From Armigeres subalbatus (taxonomy: Eukaryota; Arthropoda; Insecta; Diptera; Culicidae), in assembly GCF_024139115.2 (NCBI RefSeq), contig NC_085141.1, positions 43,397,065-43,461,064 of the forward strand: 64,000 nucleotides of DNA, in the 5' to 3' direction. Positions 1-9,930 of the stretch are shown here, piece after piece (within the stretch, counting starts at the first letter, position 1; each line of letters starts with the position of its first letter). The position numbers were made by a program, and so were the translations under genes. Below the pieces are notes generated by a model. It was not told the origin of the DNA. It ran no database searches and was given only the letters and a program-made list of their open reading frames with translations.

Positions 1-345
1 TGCCAGGACAGTCATGACAGAACGGGATTAACCATTCATCTCAATCAGGTACAGAGAAAGCGCAGAACCTATGTGGCTCGGTGTAGGACCCAGACAGGCT
101 AGTGTCGACGGAAAAAAGTCCGATCTGAATTGGTCTTGAAGAAAAGGCGGAACGTTTCTTGCTGTGGTAAAACGGGCTACATATTGTAAATTTCGAACAG
201 CGTGAGTTAGTGTTGCCACCTTTCAATCATAATACGAGATTTAGAATTATTTATAAATATATAGATATAGATATAAATATATAGAATATAGTGTTCAATC
301 CAGTAATGTAATATTCTTAGCACAGGCTCCTCTCTGGAGGTGCAC
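1..345. other. AT-rich stretch, no gene seen
   Basis: Only short overlapping reading frames of 60-odd codons occur here on the minus strand, without any recognisable motif. Around 240-295 the sequence is a TATA-rich simple tract. I see no repeat ends or RNA gene. It is simply the left flank of the LINE scrap that follows. Confidence 0.5.
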
Positions 346-575
346 AACTGTCGGCATCATGGAGTTGCCTTCCTTTTGTGCGGCCAGGCATACTCTGCGC
401 TTATGAAGAGGGAGACTAACAATGAAAGAATAACCGTCAGGCTCGGAACATGGTTTCGTAATTTTACAATGATTCAATGTGCAAACCGATGCTGCCGATC
501 TATGAGACCAAGAGAACTTCTACGGCCAACTCAATGCAGCTTTAGATAAAATTCCAAAAGTTGTTACCTAGATCC
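346..575 (+). pseudogene. RTE-type LINE endonuclease remnant
   Basis: The plus-strand translation gives HGVAFLLCGQAYSALMK, then NERI and FTMIQC, followed by remnants of a LDKIPK motif. This lines up step by step with the endonuclease part of the intact RTE protein at 51317-54385 (GVGFLLSAQAHSALMK ... NLTIIQC ... DRIPKGDIKICLGDFNA). Only about 70 of the 1,022 codons remain; both ends are missing, and the frame breaks just before the GDFNA box. It is a dead fragment, and its boundaries are approximate. Confidence 0.75.
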
Positions 576-659
576 TTTCTGGGCGGAGGACCTTGAGCAA
601 GTTATGCCAAAAACCTAAGTTCATTTGTCTTTGTTGCATCTATATTCGACCGTGCAATT

Positions 660-1283
660 AGTGGGCTTGGTAGTCATATGGCTACTGCTTCTGCCTCATA
701 CGCAGGAGGTCGTGGGTTCAATCCCAGGTCCGTTCAATTCTCCTACTTTGTATCTTTCTCTTTATTTCTCATGTTCTAACAATCGCTAGAACTGGAAATG
801 GACTTCCATACCGTTTCCATTACTATTCCTATACATTCAACTTGAGTATTCTAACAGTAATCTGCTAAAATTGGAAATGAACTATAGAGCTCGTATCCTA
901 CATCCAATTAGAAATTCCATCAGTTACCTTCTCCTATCTATCACATTGGCAGCACGTTAACCAAGACGGACCTCTGCCTCTCCAACCTATCCCAGAAATT
1001 CAAACAAATTCCGCATGAACTCGTGGCAAGTGCAGAGGTATATTCGGCTTGCAGTGGGCGAGTGATTGCATCATCATTTCCTTCCCCTTCCTTACATTGA
1101 CTTGCATTCTGACGTGGCAGGCGCCAGTATGACTTAACAAATGAGATCACCAGTACTTGTACATTGTAGATGTGTGCTAGTCCCAAGCAAACATCTGTTG
1201 GTTCCCTGTGCAAGAACAGCTGATCTGGTCATAATGGAGTAGCAACTACGAGCAGTCAATCAAGCTCAAGCTCAAGCTCGAGC
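660..1283 (+). mobile_element. tRNA-derived SINE with LINE-like tail
   Basis: The left end is tRNA-like: an A-box-like stretch near 668 and a good B box (GGTTCAATCCC, about 716-726). The body has no coding potential. The right end carries a hexameter tail of CAAGCT units (about 1258-1280). A 21-bp direct repeat with one mismatch flanks it exactly (639-659 and 1284-1304), which is the target-site duplication. Its last 250 bp resemble the right part of the insertion at 6996-7684, sharing GCAGAGGTATA-CTCGG, ACGTGGC-GGCGCC and GTAGCAACTACGA. This suggests the SINE borrowed a LINE 3' end for retrotransposition. Confidence 0.8.
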
Positions 1284-1304
1284 TCTATATTCGACTGTGC
1301 AATT

Positions 1305-1467
1305 CCGTCGATATTTACGCTGTGTCCTTTAGGCAACTCCTTGAGCTAGCTAACCCTCGTGAGACCATGATATTCATGGGCGAATAAATTCTTCCAAATC
1401 GGAACAGGAACTTGCAGTAGTCGAATTTTTACTGGCCACGGTATACTAGTAAATCAATGATTTAGTT
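1305..1467. other. Short unassigned flank
   Basis: Between the SINE target duplication and the next repeat there is no recognisable gene, motif or repeat. Confidence 0.4.
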
Positions 1468-1600
1468 CAGGCTTGCCCAACCTTTTCAAGTCACGGCCCA
1501 ATTTTCAGATTGACCACTTGCTGGCAGGCCAGGTAATATTCGGTACATATTTTTTATACATTTTCAAATCAACCAAAATAAAATACACTTTTCCAGAATG
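1468..1600 (+). mobile_element. hAT-like transposon end (solo fragment)
   Basis: It begins CAGGCTTGCCCAACCTTTTC, a hAT-type terminus of the form CAG-N-CCAACCT. A second copy lies in reverse orientation at 32780-33802, and the two align over about 130 bp, through AATATTCGGTACATATT and on into the AT-rich interior. In the other copy a MITE interrupts the sequence at the TA, so this copy serves as the empty site. No transposase is present and the other terminus is not visible. Confidence 0.6.
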
Positions 1601-1619
1601 GCATTTAGTTTTACAGAAC

Positions 1620-1860
1620 GACTAAAATTTTGACGTAGGACTTACGTCTTTCTTTACTATACTGGGTGTCATTTAGATTTTTGGAAATCGAGAGCGTTAC
1701 GCTGGAAGGGAAGATTTCGAACGATACTAGCGCCTTTATCTTTCGATGGATTTTTAAGATTCATATATCAATCGACTCGGACACTCTCCAGCAATTTGCC
1801 AACTTCATTGAAACTTATGATTTTTAATGATAAGCTATTGAAAATTTCAAATCTTGTCAA
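1620..1860 (+). repeat. Dispersed repeat D1 (GACGTAGGAC family)
   Basis: This stretch aligns with the reverse complement of 57545-57780 and its duplicate at about 62612-62848, and shorter pieces occur at 48555-48690, 58845-58930 and 63913-63998. Landmarks in order are a GACGTAGGAC-like start, a TGGGTGTCATTT-like box, AAGATTTC-AACG, CAATTTGC and CTATTGAAAAT. I do not recognise the family. It could be the end of a large transposon or LTR element. It is noncoding here. Confidence 0.6.
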
Positions 1861-2732
1861 GGTCAATAAAAATTTCATATATAATCAATCTCGTGCATTC
1901 CTAACACGGACATCAGAATGCATTGCCACATGCCTTCGGATCCACCGCAAGATTTACTTTGTGCATAAAAGAAGCAGTGCCTTCCGTGTGCGAGTCATTA
2001 CAGTTTGTGACAGCAGCGCGTACTGACGTGCTTTTCGCTCCCGCATTTAGCTACACAGCATGCAGTCGCCAGCGGGAGAGCTCCCGGTGGGTCTGCGAGT
2101 GTGCATGAAAGAAGAGGGCGCATTTTTTTACCGTTCTATGCTTGATGATGGTCGGATGCAGTGGTGTCGGTTGCGATCGATACAATCGCCTCGCTCGGAG
2201 TTCACGGCTAGAGGCTGCGAGGGCAGCAGTGGTGGATGAAGAATAATAAAATTAGCCCAGAGAGATTTAGTCTGCTCATCCAGGGAGAGTGATTGGTTTA
2301 ATAATCTACAACTATAACAGTTCTGATTCCTTAGCAAAAAATCAACTACACTATTGAATATAGAAATTGATTAAAAATAATTATTTTCATTCATTCGCAG
2401 CAGGCATTGGCAATTAAATGATACACATTCAGCAATGGTGTTGATATCCATTTTAAATTAGGAAATTTTGCCGTGTTACATGTAAATGTTTTAAAATAGT
2501 CCGAAAAAAATAATTTCCAGAAGAATATTTTTAATAAACATTATTTTATACTTTGGTTCTCATTTTCTGAGAAATTATATTATTAAACTGAACTCATAGT
2601 TTGGAACCAAAACATTAATAGCAGTTTGTGCAACTATTTGCAAAAAGATGATTTTTTCAGCACGAGTTGTACGTTTATCCAACGAGGCTGTTAAAATTAA
2701 ATCCTTTACTCAAAGACGAACTGTAAACCAGG
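1861..2732. other. Unassigned sequence, no gene seen
   Basis: The segment has a moderately GC-rich part (1920-2110) and an AT-rich right half. Reading frames of 60-76 codons overlap one another in different frames and show no domain or signal peptide. I see no repeat ends. Confidence 0.4.
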
Positions 2733-2981
2733 TACACCCGATTCTTTTTTTACACGGATTCTCGAAATAACACGGATTTATTTTTATACGGAAAGCATCC
2801 CCGCCATTAACAAAGACCCGTTTACTTTTTTTACACGGATATGTTTTGCACGGCTTTTTTTACACGGATTCTCAAAATATCACGGATTATTTTTACACGG
2901 TTTCTCAAAATAACACTTATTTTTACACGGATTTTTTTTCGCACGGCACGCATCCCCCGTGTAAAATAAGAATCGGGTGTA
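2733..2981. mobile_element. TA-flanked MITE with internal repeats
   Basis: Inverted ends of 12 bp (CACCCGATTCTT at 2735 and its complement ending at 2979) lie just inside TA dinucleotides (2733-2734 and 2980-2981), as for Tc1/mariner-type non-autonomous elements. The interior is a degenerate tandem array built around TTTTTACACGGATT, about five copies. No protein is encoded. Confidence 0.65.
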
Positions 2982-3749
2982 TTATGATCAGAAATTGCAA
3001 AAATTCTAAAAATTCTAATTCTAAATTCTATTTCTAAAATCTATAAATTCTTTACATGTGTTTGAGTACATAAGGGTTCAATAGTTAGAAACAATGCGAT
3101 TCTAATTATGTATTTAATTATTAGTTTCATTTCCAAAAGTTTTGAAAAAAAAAACAAATCGTTAATAATTCTACATAGTATGAATGTTGTCGTTTCCAAT
3201 ATCAATACCTATACCAATCAAACCCCATGAATTCAAAAGATAAATGTAAATACGTTACGATTATTCAAGTCCTACGTCTTCTCGCGGTTATGTTTAAAAC
3301 ATTACCCAGTACTTTTTTTAAAAGAAAAACTTAACACGATATTATTGCGTCTCAACAATCTTTTTTTGTGCTTATTTTCTTTTTTTCACGTAACAAGACG
3401 TGTAATTGTTGACTTCTTTCCAATACTCGACGCATAATAATTTCACAATCGCTGATCGAGTTTCACAAGCAGATAATGAAGATCAACAATTACTTTTTAC
3501 TGCTTTCATTCTTGACAAAAGTTGTTCACACAGCTATGTACTTCTGAAGAGAAAAAATATCTTACAAGAGATGTGTCATTCTGAAATTTAAGTTTGAGCT
3601 CGTTGTTGTACTTAACCGATTCAATACGGATGGGTCATATATGACCCAAGACGAAAATCAGCTGTCAAAAATCAGTTTTAAGAGATAGAGCCTTACTTTC
3701 TTAAGCAAAAATGTTCAAAATTCCAGGAAAAATATTGCACAGGTCAGGT
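2982..3749. other. AT-rich stretch, no gene seen
   Basis: Very AT-rich with many A and T runs. One 61-codon frame (3406-3591) has no recognisable features. Nothing else is supportable. Confidence 0.4.
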
Positions 3750-4314
3750 TACGGGCCATACGATCATCTTGAGCATCCGAACTCTCCTTGAGTTGTAATT
3801 TTGATGTTCTTATGAATCAACACCATACTTTACCATGTTATTGTTGAATAATTGAAATTGAAACGCTTAATGATAAAATCCTGCGCCTGCCCAGTGGTAT
3901 AACAAATCTTTTACAATATCTACGATACTCCAAACCATCCTTGAATTCAGATCTTAATATTCATATCGATCAACAAGAAGATCTTCGTTGGCTTCACTAT
4001 TTTTATGAGTTGCAATAACTCCAAGATACCTCGTAACACCATTATAGATACACCACAGAATTCGATCAATATCTAAGACACTCCAAACTATTCTTGAGTA
4101 CAGATCATAATTTTCAAATCGATCAACATGAAGATCTCCGGTGTCTCAACTATTTTTATGAGTAGGAATAGCACCACCGGACTTCATTACACCATTACAG
4201 ACAAACTACAGAATTCGTTCGACATCTACGATACTCCAAACTATCCTTGAGTACAGATCTTAATATTCAAATCGATTAATATGAAGATATTTGATGTCTC
4301 ACTAGTTTTATGAG

Positions 4315-5102
4315 AAAAATATATTAAGCTCTTTCAGTGGAATGTATTAAACCGTCTAAGACGAATTAAGTACTGTCCATTTAATTCCACCAGTTAATTT
4401 TCCTGTCATAAGACGAGTTTAAACAATCCCATTGAATTCCACCACTTAATTGTATCTTGACAGATACGTATTTCGACCTCAACAGTAAGGCCGTCTTCAG
4501 TGTCTCGTACTTGACTCGACTTAGTCGGGACCGAAACTCTTATAAGATAAGTTGTTCCCAATGTGAAAAAATCTATGTAGGCCAAACAAAAAGATCATTA
4601 GATATAAGGTTCAAGGAACATATGGCGGAAGTGAGTAAGGCGAAAAGAGAAAACGATAAGGGATTACATTACGAATTTAGATCTAAGGTAGCAGAGCATG
4701 TGTGTAAGGAAAATCACCCAATTACGGCATCAAATATTAAAATCTTAAGAAATGTCTCTTCCCCATGGAAACTCGATGTAGCTGAGAGTTTGGAAATCCA
4801 CCGACAGGTACAAACAGCGCTGTTGAATAAGGATCAGGGAAATGGCAGCTCTTGGCTCTTCAAGTTTCTACCTAAACAATAAAGTAATTTACTGTATAGG
4901 TAAATAAAGTAGGCAAATAAGATTAGATTAGGTACCTAGCGTAGTATAAGTAGTGTAAGTTGCGATTGTTTTCTTCAAGTCGAGTCAAGTACAAGACACT
5001 GAAGACGACCACACAGTTGTGGTCGAAATACGTATCTGCAAAGATAACGAAAATTAACTGGTGGAATTAAATGGACAGTACTTAATTCGTCTTAGACGGT
5101 TT
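4315..5102 (+). mobile_element. Compact Penelope-like element
   Basis: The 788-bp insertion is flanked by an 11-bp direct repeat, AGTTTTATGAG (4304-4314 and 5103-5113), that is also part of the host tandem unit. The ends form inverted repeats: the left arm (about 4346-4520) pairs with the right arm (about 4973-5102), sharing CCGTCTAAGACGAATTAAG, AATTCCACCAGTTAATTTTC and ATACGTATTTCGACC. This resembles the inverted pseudo-LTR arrangement of Penelope-like elements. Between the arms lies only the GIY-YIG endonuclease domain; reverse transcriptase is absent, so it cannot be autonomous. Confidence 0.8.
4457..4882 (+). CDS. GIY-YIG endonuclease domain of a Penelope-like element
   Basis: This 141-codon frame is the C-terminal endonuclease domain of a Penelope-like retroelement. 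In the family the domain nicks target DNA for reverse transcription. Visible features are Tyr29-Lys-Ile as the GIY part, Tyr40-Val-Gly42 as the YIG part, a downstream Arg51 and His55 in RFKEH, and the two-Cys/two-His pair typical of Penelope endonucleases (Cys33-x2-Cys36 and His81-x5-His87). The first 25 codons come from the left inverted arm and are unlikely to be original protein. Full elements encode a reverse transcriptase upstream, which is missing here. The frame is uninterrupted and 13166-13462 holds a close relative, so the domain decays slowly or the copies are young. Expression is unproven. Confidence 0.75.
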   Translation: MTDTYFDLNSKAVFSVSYLTRLSRDRNSYKISCSQCEKIYVGQTKRSLDIRFKEHMAEVSKAKRENDKGLHYEFRSKVAEHVCKENHPITASNIKILRNVSSPWKLDVAESLEIHRQVQTALLNKDQGNGSSWLFKFLPKQ

Positions 5103-5200
5103 AGTTTTATGAGTTGGAATAGCTCCAATGTACCTCCTAACACCATTACAGACACACCACAGAATTCGATCAATATCTACGAATTATTTATTTCGTGGAA

Positions 5201-5699
5201 AAAATATTTCCCCCCATATTTCAACTCTTTTATGGTTCGCATCCGTTTTTGAAGCAGTATGTCCAAAATTTATGTTGAAATACGACGAAAAAAAAAATCC
5301 GTGTTGAATCGGTTAACTAACATCAGTGTGTTGATTTCCATCAGAAATTTCATCCCCTCGGCTCCCGTTCCGAGCAAATTTTGTGATCAAATTGATAACT
5401 TGTTTTGGTTGTAAGAAATTGGTGATTTTAATCACTTAGGGCCAATTTCTTCACCTCCGTTTAGGCCTTAAACCATGTTCAAGCGTATGGGTAAGCACCG
5501 CTTAAGAGTTAAGCGGTCAAATTTTGATCTCCGTGATTGAATATTTGCTTTGATATCAGTTTGCTATTGATTATTAAATTATATGAACTGCTATTAAATT
5601 AAATACTTATTTTGTTATCAAAAAACAACTTCAAAATTTGTTTTCAATTTACTCTCATCAACAGCAAAAACAGTTTTCAAGATTTTTCAGCTGCAGATT
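5201..5699. other. AT-rich stretch, no gene seen
   Basis: No reading frame beyond background and no repeat ends are seen between the tandem array and the LINE relic. Confidence 0.4.
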
Positions 5700-5951
5700 T
5701 TGTTATTAAACGACCAAAAGAATTTCATCCTTACATACCTGGATACCTGGTTGGCTACGGCGTCGACACACCTATGCCTGGCGTATTGTAGAGCTTCACA
5801 ATCGTCGGGCTTGGGCGATGTTTCTCCAGTTTCACCGAACTTTTAGGGTCCTAGGTCCGATTCCACGAAGTCACTTGCCTCTATCCGGTTCTCTGTTGAA
5901 TAATGTTTTCGCTATTCTTTCTTCTGACATTTGCACTGAGTGACCAGCCCA

Positions 5952-6242
5952 AGGGCCCTCCTTAGCCGTGCCGTAAGATGCGCGGCTACAAAGCAAGACC
6001 ATGTTGAGGGTGGCTGGATTCGATTCCCGGTGCCGGTCTAGGCAATTTTCGGATTGGAAATTGTCTCGACTTCCCTGGGCATAAAAGTATCATCGTGTTA
6101 GCATCATGATATACGAATGCAAAAATGGTAACTTGGCTTAGAAACCTCGCATTTAATAACTGTGGAAGTGCTTAATGAACACTAAGCTGCGAGGCGGCTC
6201 TGTCCCAGTGTGGGGATGTAATGCCAATAATAATAAGAAGAA
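5952..6242 (+). mobile_element. Feilai-like SINE, full length
   Basis: The tRNA-derived head (GGGCCCTCCTTAGCCGTGC) contains a clear B box (GATTCGATTCCC near 6019), followed by a conserved tRNA-unrelated body and an AAT/AAG triplet tail. A 10-bp target duplication, GACCAGCCCA, sits at 5942-5951 and 6243-6252. Near-identical copies occur at 47295-47585 (minus) and 50149-50433 (plus). The architecture matches the Aedes Feilai SINE family as described; the assignment is by architecture, not by database comparison. Confidence 0.85.
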
Positions 6243-6995
6243 GACCAGCCCACTGAAATCTGCCGTATTTTATACGATCCACAATATTTTATTCTTTGTA
6301 TACTTGATACATCTCATGTGTCTGCGCCACACACCATTTTCTAGTTTCCCTCCGAGTATTATACGCAGCACTTTTCGTTCCAAAACCACGAATGCTCTCC
6401 GGTCCGATTCTTTTAACGTCCGTGCTTCATGCCCATAAAGGGCAACTGGTAGAATCAGAGTTTTATATACGGCAAATTTCGTTTCCGTCCGCATGTTGCG
6501 GGACCTAAGCTGGTTACGTAATCCGTAGAAGGCCTTATTCGCAGCAGCAATACGTCTTTTCACTTCACTGGAAACGTCATTGTCACATGTAACAAGCGTT
6601 CCAAGGTAAACAAATTCTTCAACAACTTCAAACACATCCCCATCAAGCGCTACATCAGCACCAACACTTCCTCTATCTCTACCAGCCACCATGTACCTTG
6701 GCTTGGTATAGTTAATGGTTAAGCCTATCCTCGCCGTCTCCCTCTTCAATGGGACAAAAGCCTCCACTACTGCTCTGCGATCGATTCCAATGAGGTCGTT
6801 GTCGTCAGCAAAACCCAGCAGAATACGCGACCGTTTGATGATAGTGCAGTTCCTCTGCACGCCAGATCTCCTAATAGCGCCCTCGAGTGCAATGCTGAAC
6901 AATAAATTCGAACGTGCATCACCATGCTTCAATCTGTCTAAGGTAACAAACGAGGTTGACACTTTGTCTGCTATCCGGATACTTGATTGCACGTA
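6243..6995 (-). pseudogene. LINE reverse transcriptase, C-terminal part
   Basis: A 240-codon minus-strand frame (6270-6992) carries the reverse-transcriptase palm: LLFSIALEG, then GFADDND with an intact catalytic Asp-Asp pair, then LTINYTKPRYM and EEFVYLGTLV. The thumb-like region follows with FAVYKTLILPVALYGHEARTL and ERKVLRIILGG. In living relatives this region copies element RNA at a nicked target. The frame then slips into a different one near the right end of the SINE at 5952-6242. The upstream half of the domain is displaced by the insertion at 6996-7684. Confidence 0.8.
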
Positions 6996-7684
6996 GAGTG
7001 CGTGATTTCTCTTGTTTCGGACAGCAGAACGATCGCGCGATCTGCCGAAATATTGTGTTCTGCATTGCGCGGCTAGTAATAAGAGTTGCCATTGAACAAG
7101 TAAGTGCAGTGCGTGTTTTAGTCGTCGGGAAAGAAATAAAATATCTATTTTGTGTTCGGTGGCTCATGCGCATGTCGCGCGCGGTCGAAAAAAGCGTGTT
7201 CTTCAATAGTTTGCTGTAGCCATCGAGCAAGTGAGTATAGAGTGCTGCGCTTCCGTGCGATCGTTCAAAATGCGAATCTCCTAAGTTTTCATATGCCACC
7301 TGGCGTGCATGTTTTAACTTTTAACTCGTATTAGTGTTATTTCCCATTCCATCGATCGTATCGATTACCAAAGTGAATCCAGATAAATTATCCTTTGTAA
7401 CTAAAACGATATCCTATCCCAAGACCATCGTGGAGATGCAGAGGTATACTCGGTCTCTAGTAGCAACGAGAGTCGGACTAACAATCTTTCCATTCCTATA
7501 TGACCGTAAGGACGTGGCCGGCGCCGTTATTTACTTTAAATATTTGAGCTCCCGAAACGTGTACATTGAGAATGGGTAGCTAATCCCATACTCCATTCAT
7601 TGTGTTCTCTGTACAATTTCGCAAGTTCAGTCTGTTCAGTCAGAGTAGCAACTACGAATTGTGCGGTCATAATGCCCATGCTCA
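6996..7684 (+). mobile_element. 689-bp retroposon with 23-bp TSD
   Basis: A perfect 23-bp direct repeat (6973-6995 and 7685-7707) brackets this stretch. It lies exactly where the reverse-transcriptase frame of the host LINE is interrupted, so the boundaries are firm. The left part (TTTCGGACAGCAGAACGATC and a GC-rich run) looks like a LINE 5' leader. The right 250 bp match the 3' part of the SINE at 660-1283. There is no long reading frame. It is best read as an internally deleted, non-autonomous LINE that supplies the same 3' end the SINE uses. Confidence 0.7.
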
Positions 7685-7707
7685 ATCCGGATACTTGATT
7701 GCACGTA

Positions 7708-8660
7708 TTAGTCTTTTACTGAATCGTACGCTGCTTTAAAATTAATGAACAGATAATGAGTTTGCTAGTTGTACTCCCGGAATTTATCAAGGATCATGCG
7801 CAGGCTAAACATCTGATCCGTTGTTGATCGACCCTCACGAAAACCTGTCTGGTATTCACCGACGACCCAGACAACCACACATCGCATAAGAATGTGCGAT
7901 TAAAATCGTTTACCGATCCAAAATTCATCAAAATCGCATTGTGGTGCGAAGCTCATCAGTTTATTTATAAACTTTCCCGCACAGTAGGCTATTTTGCGAG
8001 TTTATTCCAGCTTCATATGTTGACATCGCATATTCCTGCAAACAAACTCAAACGAAATCGGATTATCTGTCAAACAGAGTTTGTTATCACGAACTACATC
8101 GCAATGTATAACGAACAAACTCGCATAAAAATCGTGCATATCGCATACACTGCCGTTCAACGTCGGATAAGAAATATACATATATCGCCTCCACTTTTGT
8201 ACGCAAAAAGCGTTTTCGCGACTGGTAAGCGATTAAACAGGATACGCAACAAAATTTTATACGCCGAGTTCAGAAGAGTGATCCCTCTGTAATTGGCACA
8301 CTCTAGTATGTGATTTTCTTATAGTTTCTTATAGATTGGGCAATTGGACATACAAGGCCATCCAACCAGCCGGCAGGCAGTTCTTAATTCCCCCATTTTC
8401 TGGATAATGTGGATCGATTGATGCAGCTGCTCACTTTCGTGTTTGAGAAGCTCGACCAAAATTTCATCATAGCTCAACAGCTTCACTGTTTTTCATCTCG
8501 TTTAGAGCCTTCTTCACCTCACCCAGCATTGGTGGTTCCACAGCTTGACCGTCGCCGACTATGTCCATCCTGCTCTTTAATACACCTTCATTTTCCCCGT
8601 TCAACGAATCTTCAAAGTGCTCCTTTAACCTGGCTGCCACCATAGTGTTCTCTGTCAGCA
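7708..8660 (-). pseudogene. LINE reverse transcriptase, N-terminal part
   Basis: On the minus strand one reads a linker (LTENTMVAARLKEHFEDSLNG and VKKALNEMKNSEAVEL), then CPIYKKL, CANYRGITLLNSAYK, and, after an insertion, GEYQTGFREGRSTTDQMFS and YLFINFKAAYDS. These are the fingers and first palm motifs of a LINE reverse transcriptase. The first catalytic Asp appears replaced: INFKAAYDS, compared with IDFKAAYDT in the copy at 37.7-41 kb. Several stops and frame changes intervene. Confidence 0.75.
7872..8223. mobile_element. About 350-bp insertion in the LINE relic
   Basis: The reverse-transcriptase reading breaks after AYKILLRILFNRL (about 8224) and resumes with GEYQTGF (about 7871), so the intervening sequence is extra. 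The ends CCAGACAACC and GCGACTGG are only weakly inverted and no clean target duplication is visible. It encodes nothing recognisable. Boundaries are good to about 10 bp, set by the coding alignment. Confidence 0.45.
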
Positions 8661-8756
8661 AATTCCCCTCTCGGTCATTGCACATCGACAGTTGTGTAAA
8701 ACCTCTACATATCGTTTCTATCCATGCTCTAATGTGCTTCAGCTATCACACTCTCT

Positions 8757-9560
8757 TCATGTTGACTTTTTTCTGCGGCGGATACGTTTCTCTTCTGCCA
8801 TTTTCTCGTACGTCACATGCTGGGAATCTTCATCAAACCAACAATTTCGTTGGCGTCGCTGTGAAGTGCCTATCACTTCCTGTGCTGTTGTTATCACAGC
8901 TTCGTGGATATTTATCCACAATCTGTTGACGTCGCCAGATCCGGTGGCCTTGCATCTATAACATTCGAGAAATGTCGTCCGTCGATCAGGACATGATCTA
9001 TCTGTGAGCAAGTGTCTCCACTCGGTTATTACCAGGTGTGTGCGGATATTCTTACGTGCGAAGTAGGTACTGCTGATTGCCATTCCTCTAACAGAAGCAA
9101 AGGTTACAAGTCGCAGACCATTATCGTTGGTAGCGGAATGAAGGCTTTCCGTACCAATGACAGGATGAAAGAAACTTTCTCTTCCGATCTGTGCATTTGC
9201 ATCCCTGCCTGAGCAACACACATATTACACATCGATCATAGTGACTTATATATGACCGTATTCAGTCACAATATGGTTACTGCAACCAGATTTGCTCAAC
9301 TTGCGCTACTTGGGTGATGACAATCTTTACATCGTGTGTTGGGCACTCTCCGTAGGCCTTATCAAGGCTCTGAGTTCTATCATCCTTCACGTCATCAGGC
9401 TTATCGTTCGTTGGGGCATAGATGCTGATCAGGCAATAGTTGAAGTATTTGCCCTTGATTCTCAACAAGCAAATGCGATGCTTATTGGCTTCCACCGGAT
9501 AACACGCTTCATCTGCTTCCCGATCACCATGAAGCGTACTCCACGTTCTGCTCTGTCACC
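8757..9560 (-). pseudogene. LINE endonuclease remnant
   Basis: Minus-strand pieces show an apurinic-type endonuclease. LLRIKGKYFNYCLISIYAPTN (9277-9495) is the strand before the active site; a GRDANAQIGRE segment (8757-9221) corresponds to the GDxNA box with its Gly-Asp changed; TEWRHLLTDRSC replaces the ENQIDHVLI region. The same motif order is intact in the copy at 37.7-41 kb. Frames shift at least twice. It is a relic. Confidence 0.7.
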
Positions 9561-9930
9561 GCCGCTATAGAAGCCCTAAGTTTACACTACTTTTGCCTTT
9601 CTTGGTAACTGTAGAATCTTCAGTAGGCTGCCTTATCAGGGTAGCGTTACCTACATCGCGTTGAAGGGGCTGCCTCCTCGCTGCTGACACGATGCAGCAC
9701 GGTGTGCACAGTTTTGCTTAGAGTTCCTCGCTGGCACTCGGATGATGATCAGCCGCTCCTAACATGGAGAACAGACGCTCGATCTGATTTGTACCTTCGG
9801 AAAGAAGGAAGTCCCCCCTTCGCTGTCAGCTAACGGCCATAGCTCCCACCGGGATTGCTTACCCGATCTTCCCTAAGGTTGCTCGTATCCCGGCCAGCGC
9901 CACAAGGAGGTAGGGATAGGAGTTGCTGTA

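Larger units (their letters stand above)
3750..5200. repeat. 153-bp tandem repeat, split by an insertion
   Basis: Units start at about 3917, 4070 and 4222 with ATCTACGATACTCCAAAC-like sequence, giving a period close to 153 bp; a more degenerate unit begins near 3757. Each unit runs through CCTTGAG-ACAGATC, a GATCAA-ATGAAGAT segment, TTTTATGAG and CACCATTACAGA. The last unit is broken after TTTTATGAG at 4314 by a Penelope-like element and resumes at 5103 in the right phase. Confidence 0.8.
5700..9930 (-). mobile_element. Decayed LINE with three nested insertions
   Basis: Read on the minus strand, fragments of one LINE appear in the expected order. There is a 5' leader (about 9600-9930), endonuclease pieces (8757-9560), a linker and the start of the reverse transcriptase (8224-8660), further reverse transcriptase (7708-7871 and 6243-6995), and a C-terminal tail with GHSVQMSEERIAKTLF (about 5700-5951). 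Numerous stops and frameshifts show it has been dead a long time. The insertions at 5952-6242, 6996-7684 and about 7872-8223 split it. It belongs to the same broad endonuclease plus reverse-transcriptase type as the pair at 34-41 kb, but is more diverged. Confidence 0.75.

Noticed and set aside
3750..5200. CRISPR array or regular spacer-repeat structure
   Set aside because: The 153-bp units diverge throughout; there are no short constant repeats separated by unique spacers, and the DNA is eukaryotic.
5952..6030. tRNA gene at the head of the SINE copies
   Set aside because: The B box is good but stems and anticodon arm do not fold as a tRNA, and the same head recurs at each SINE with target duplications.
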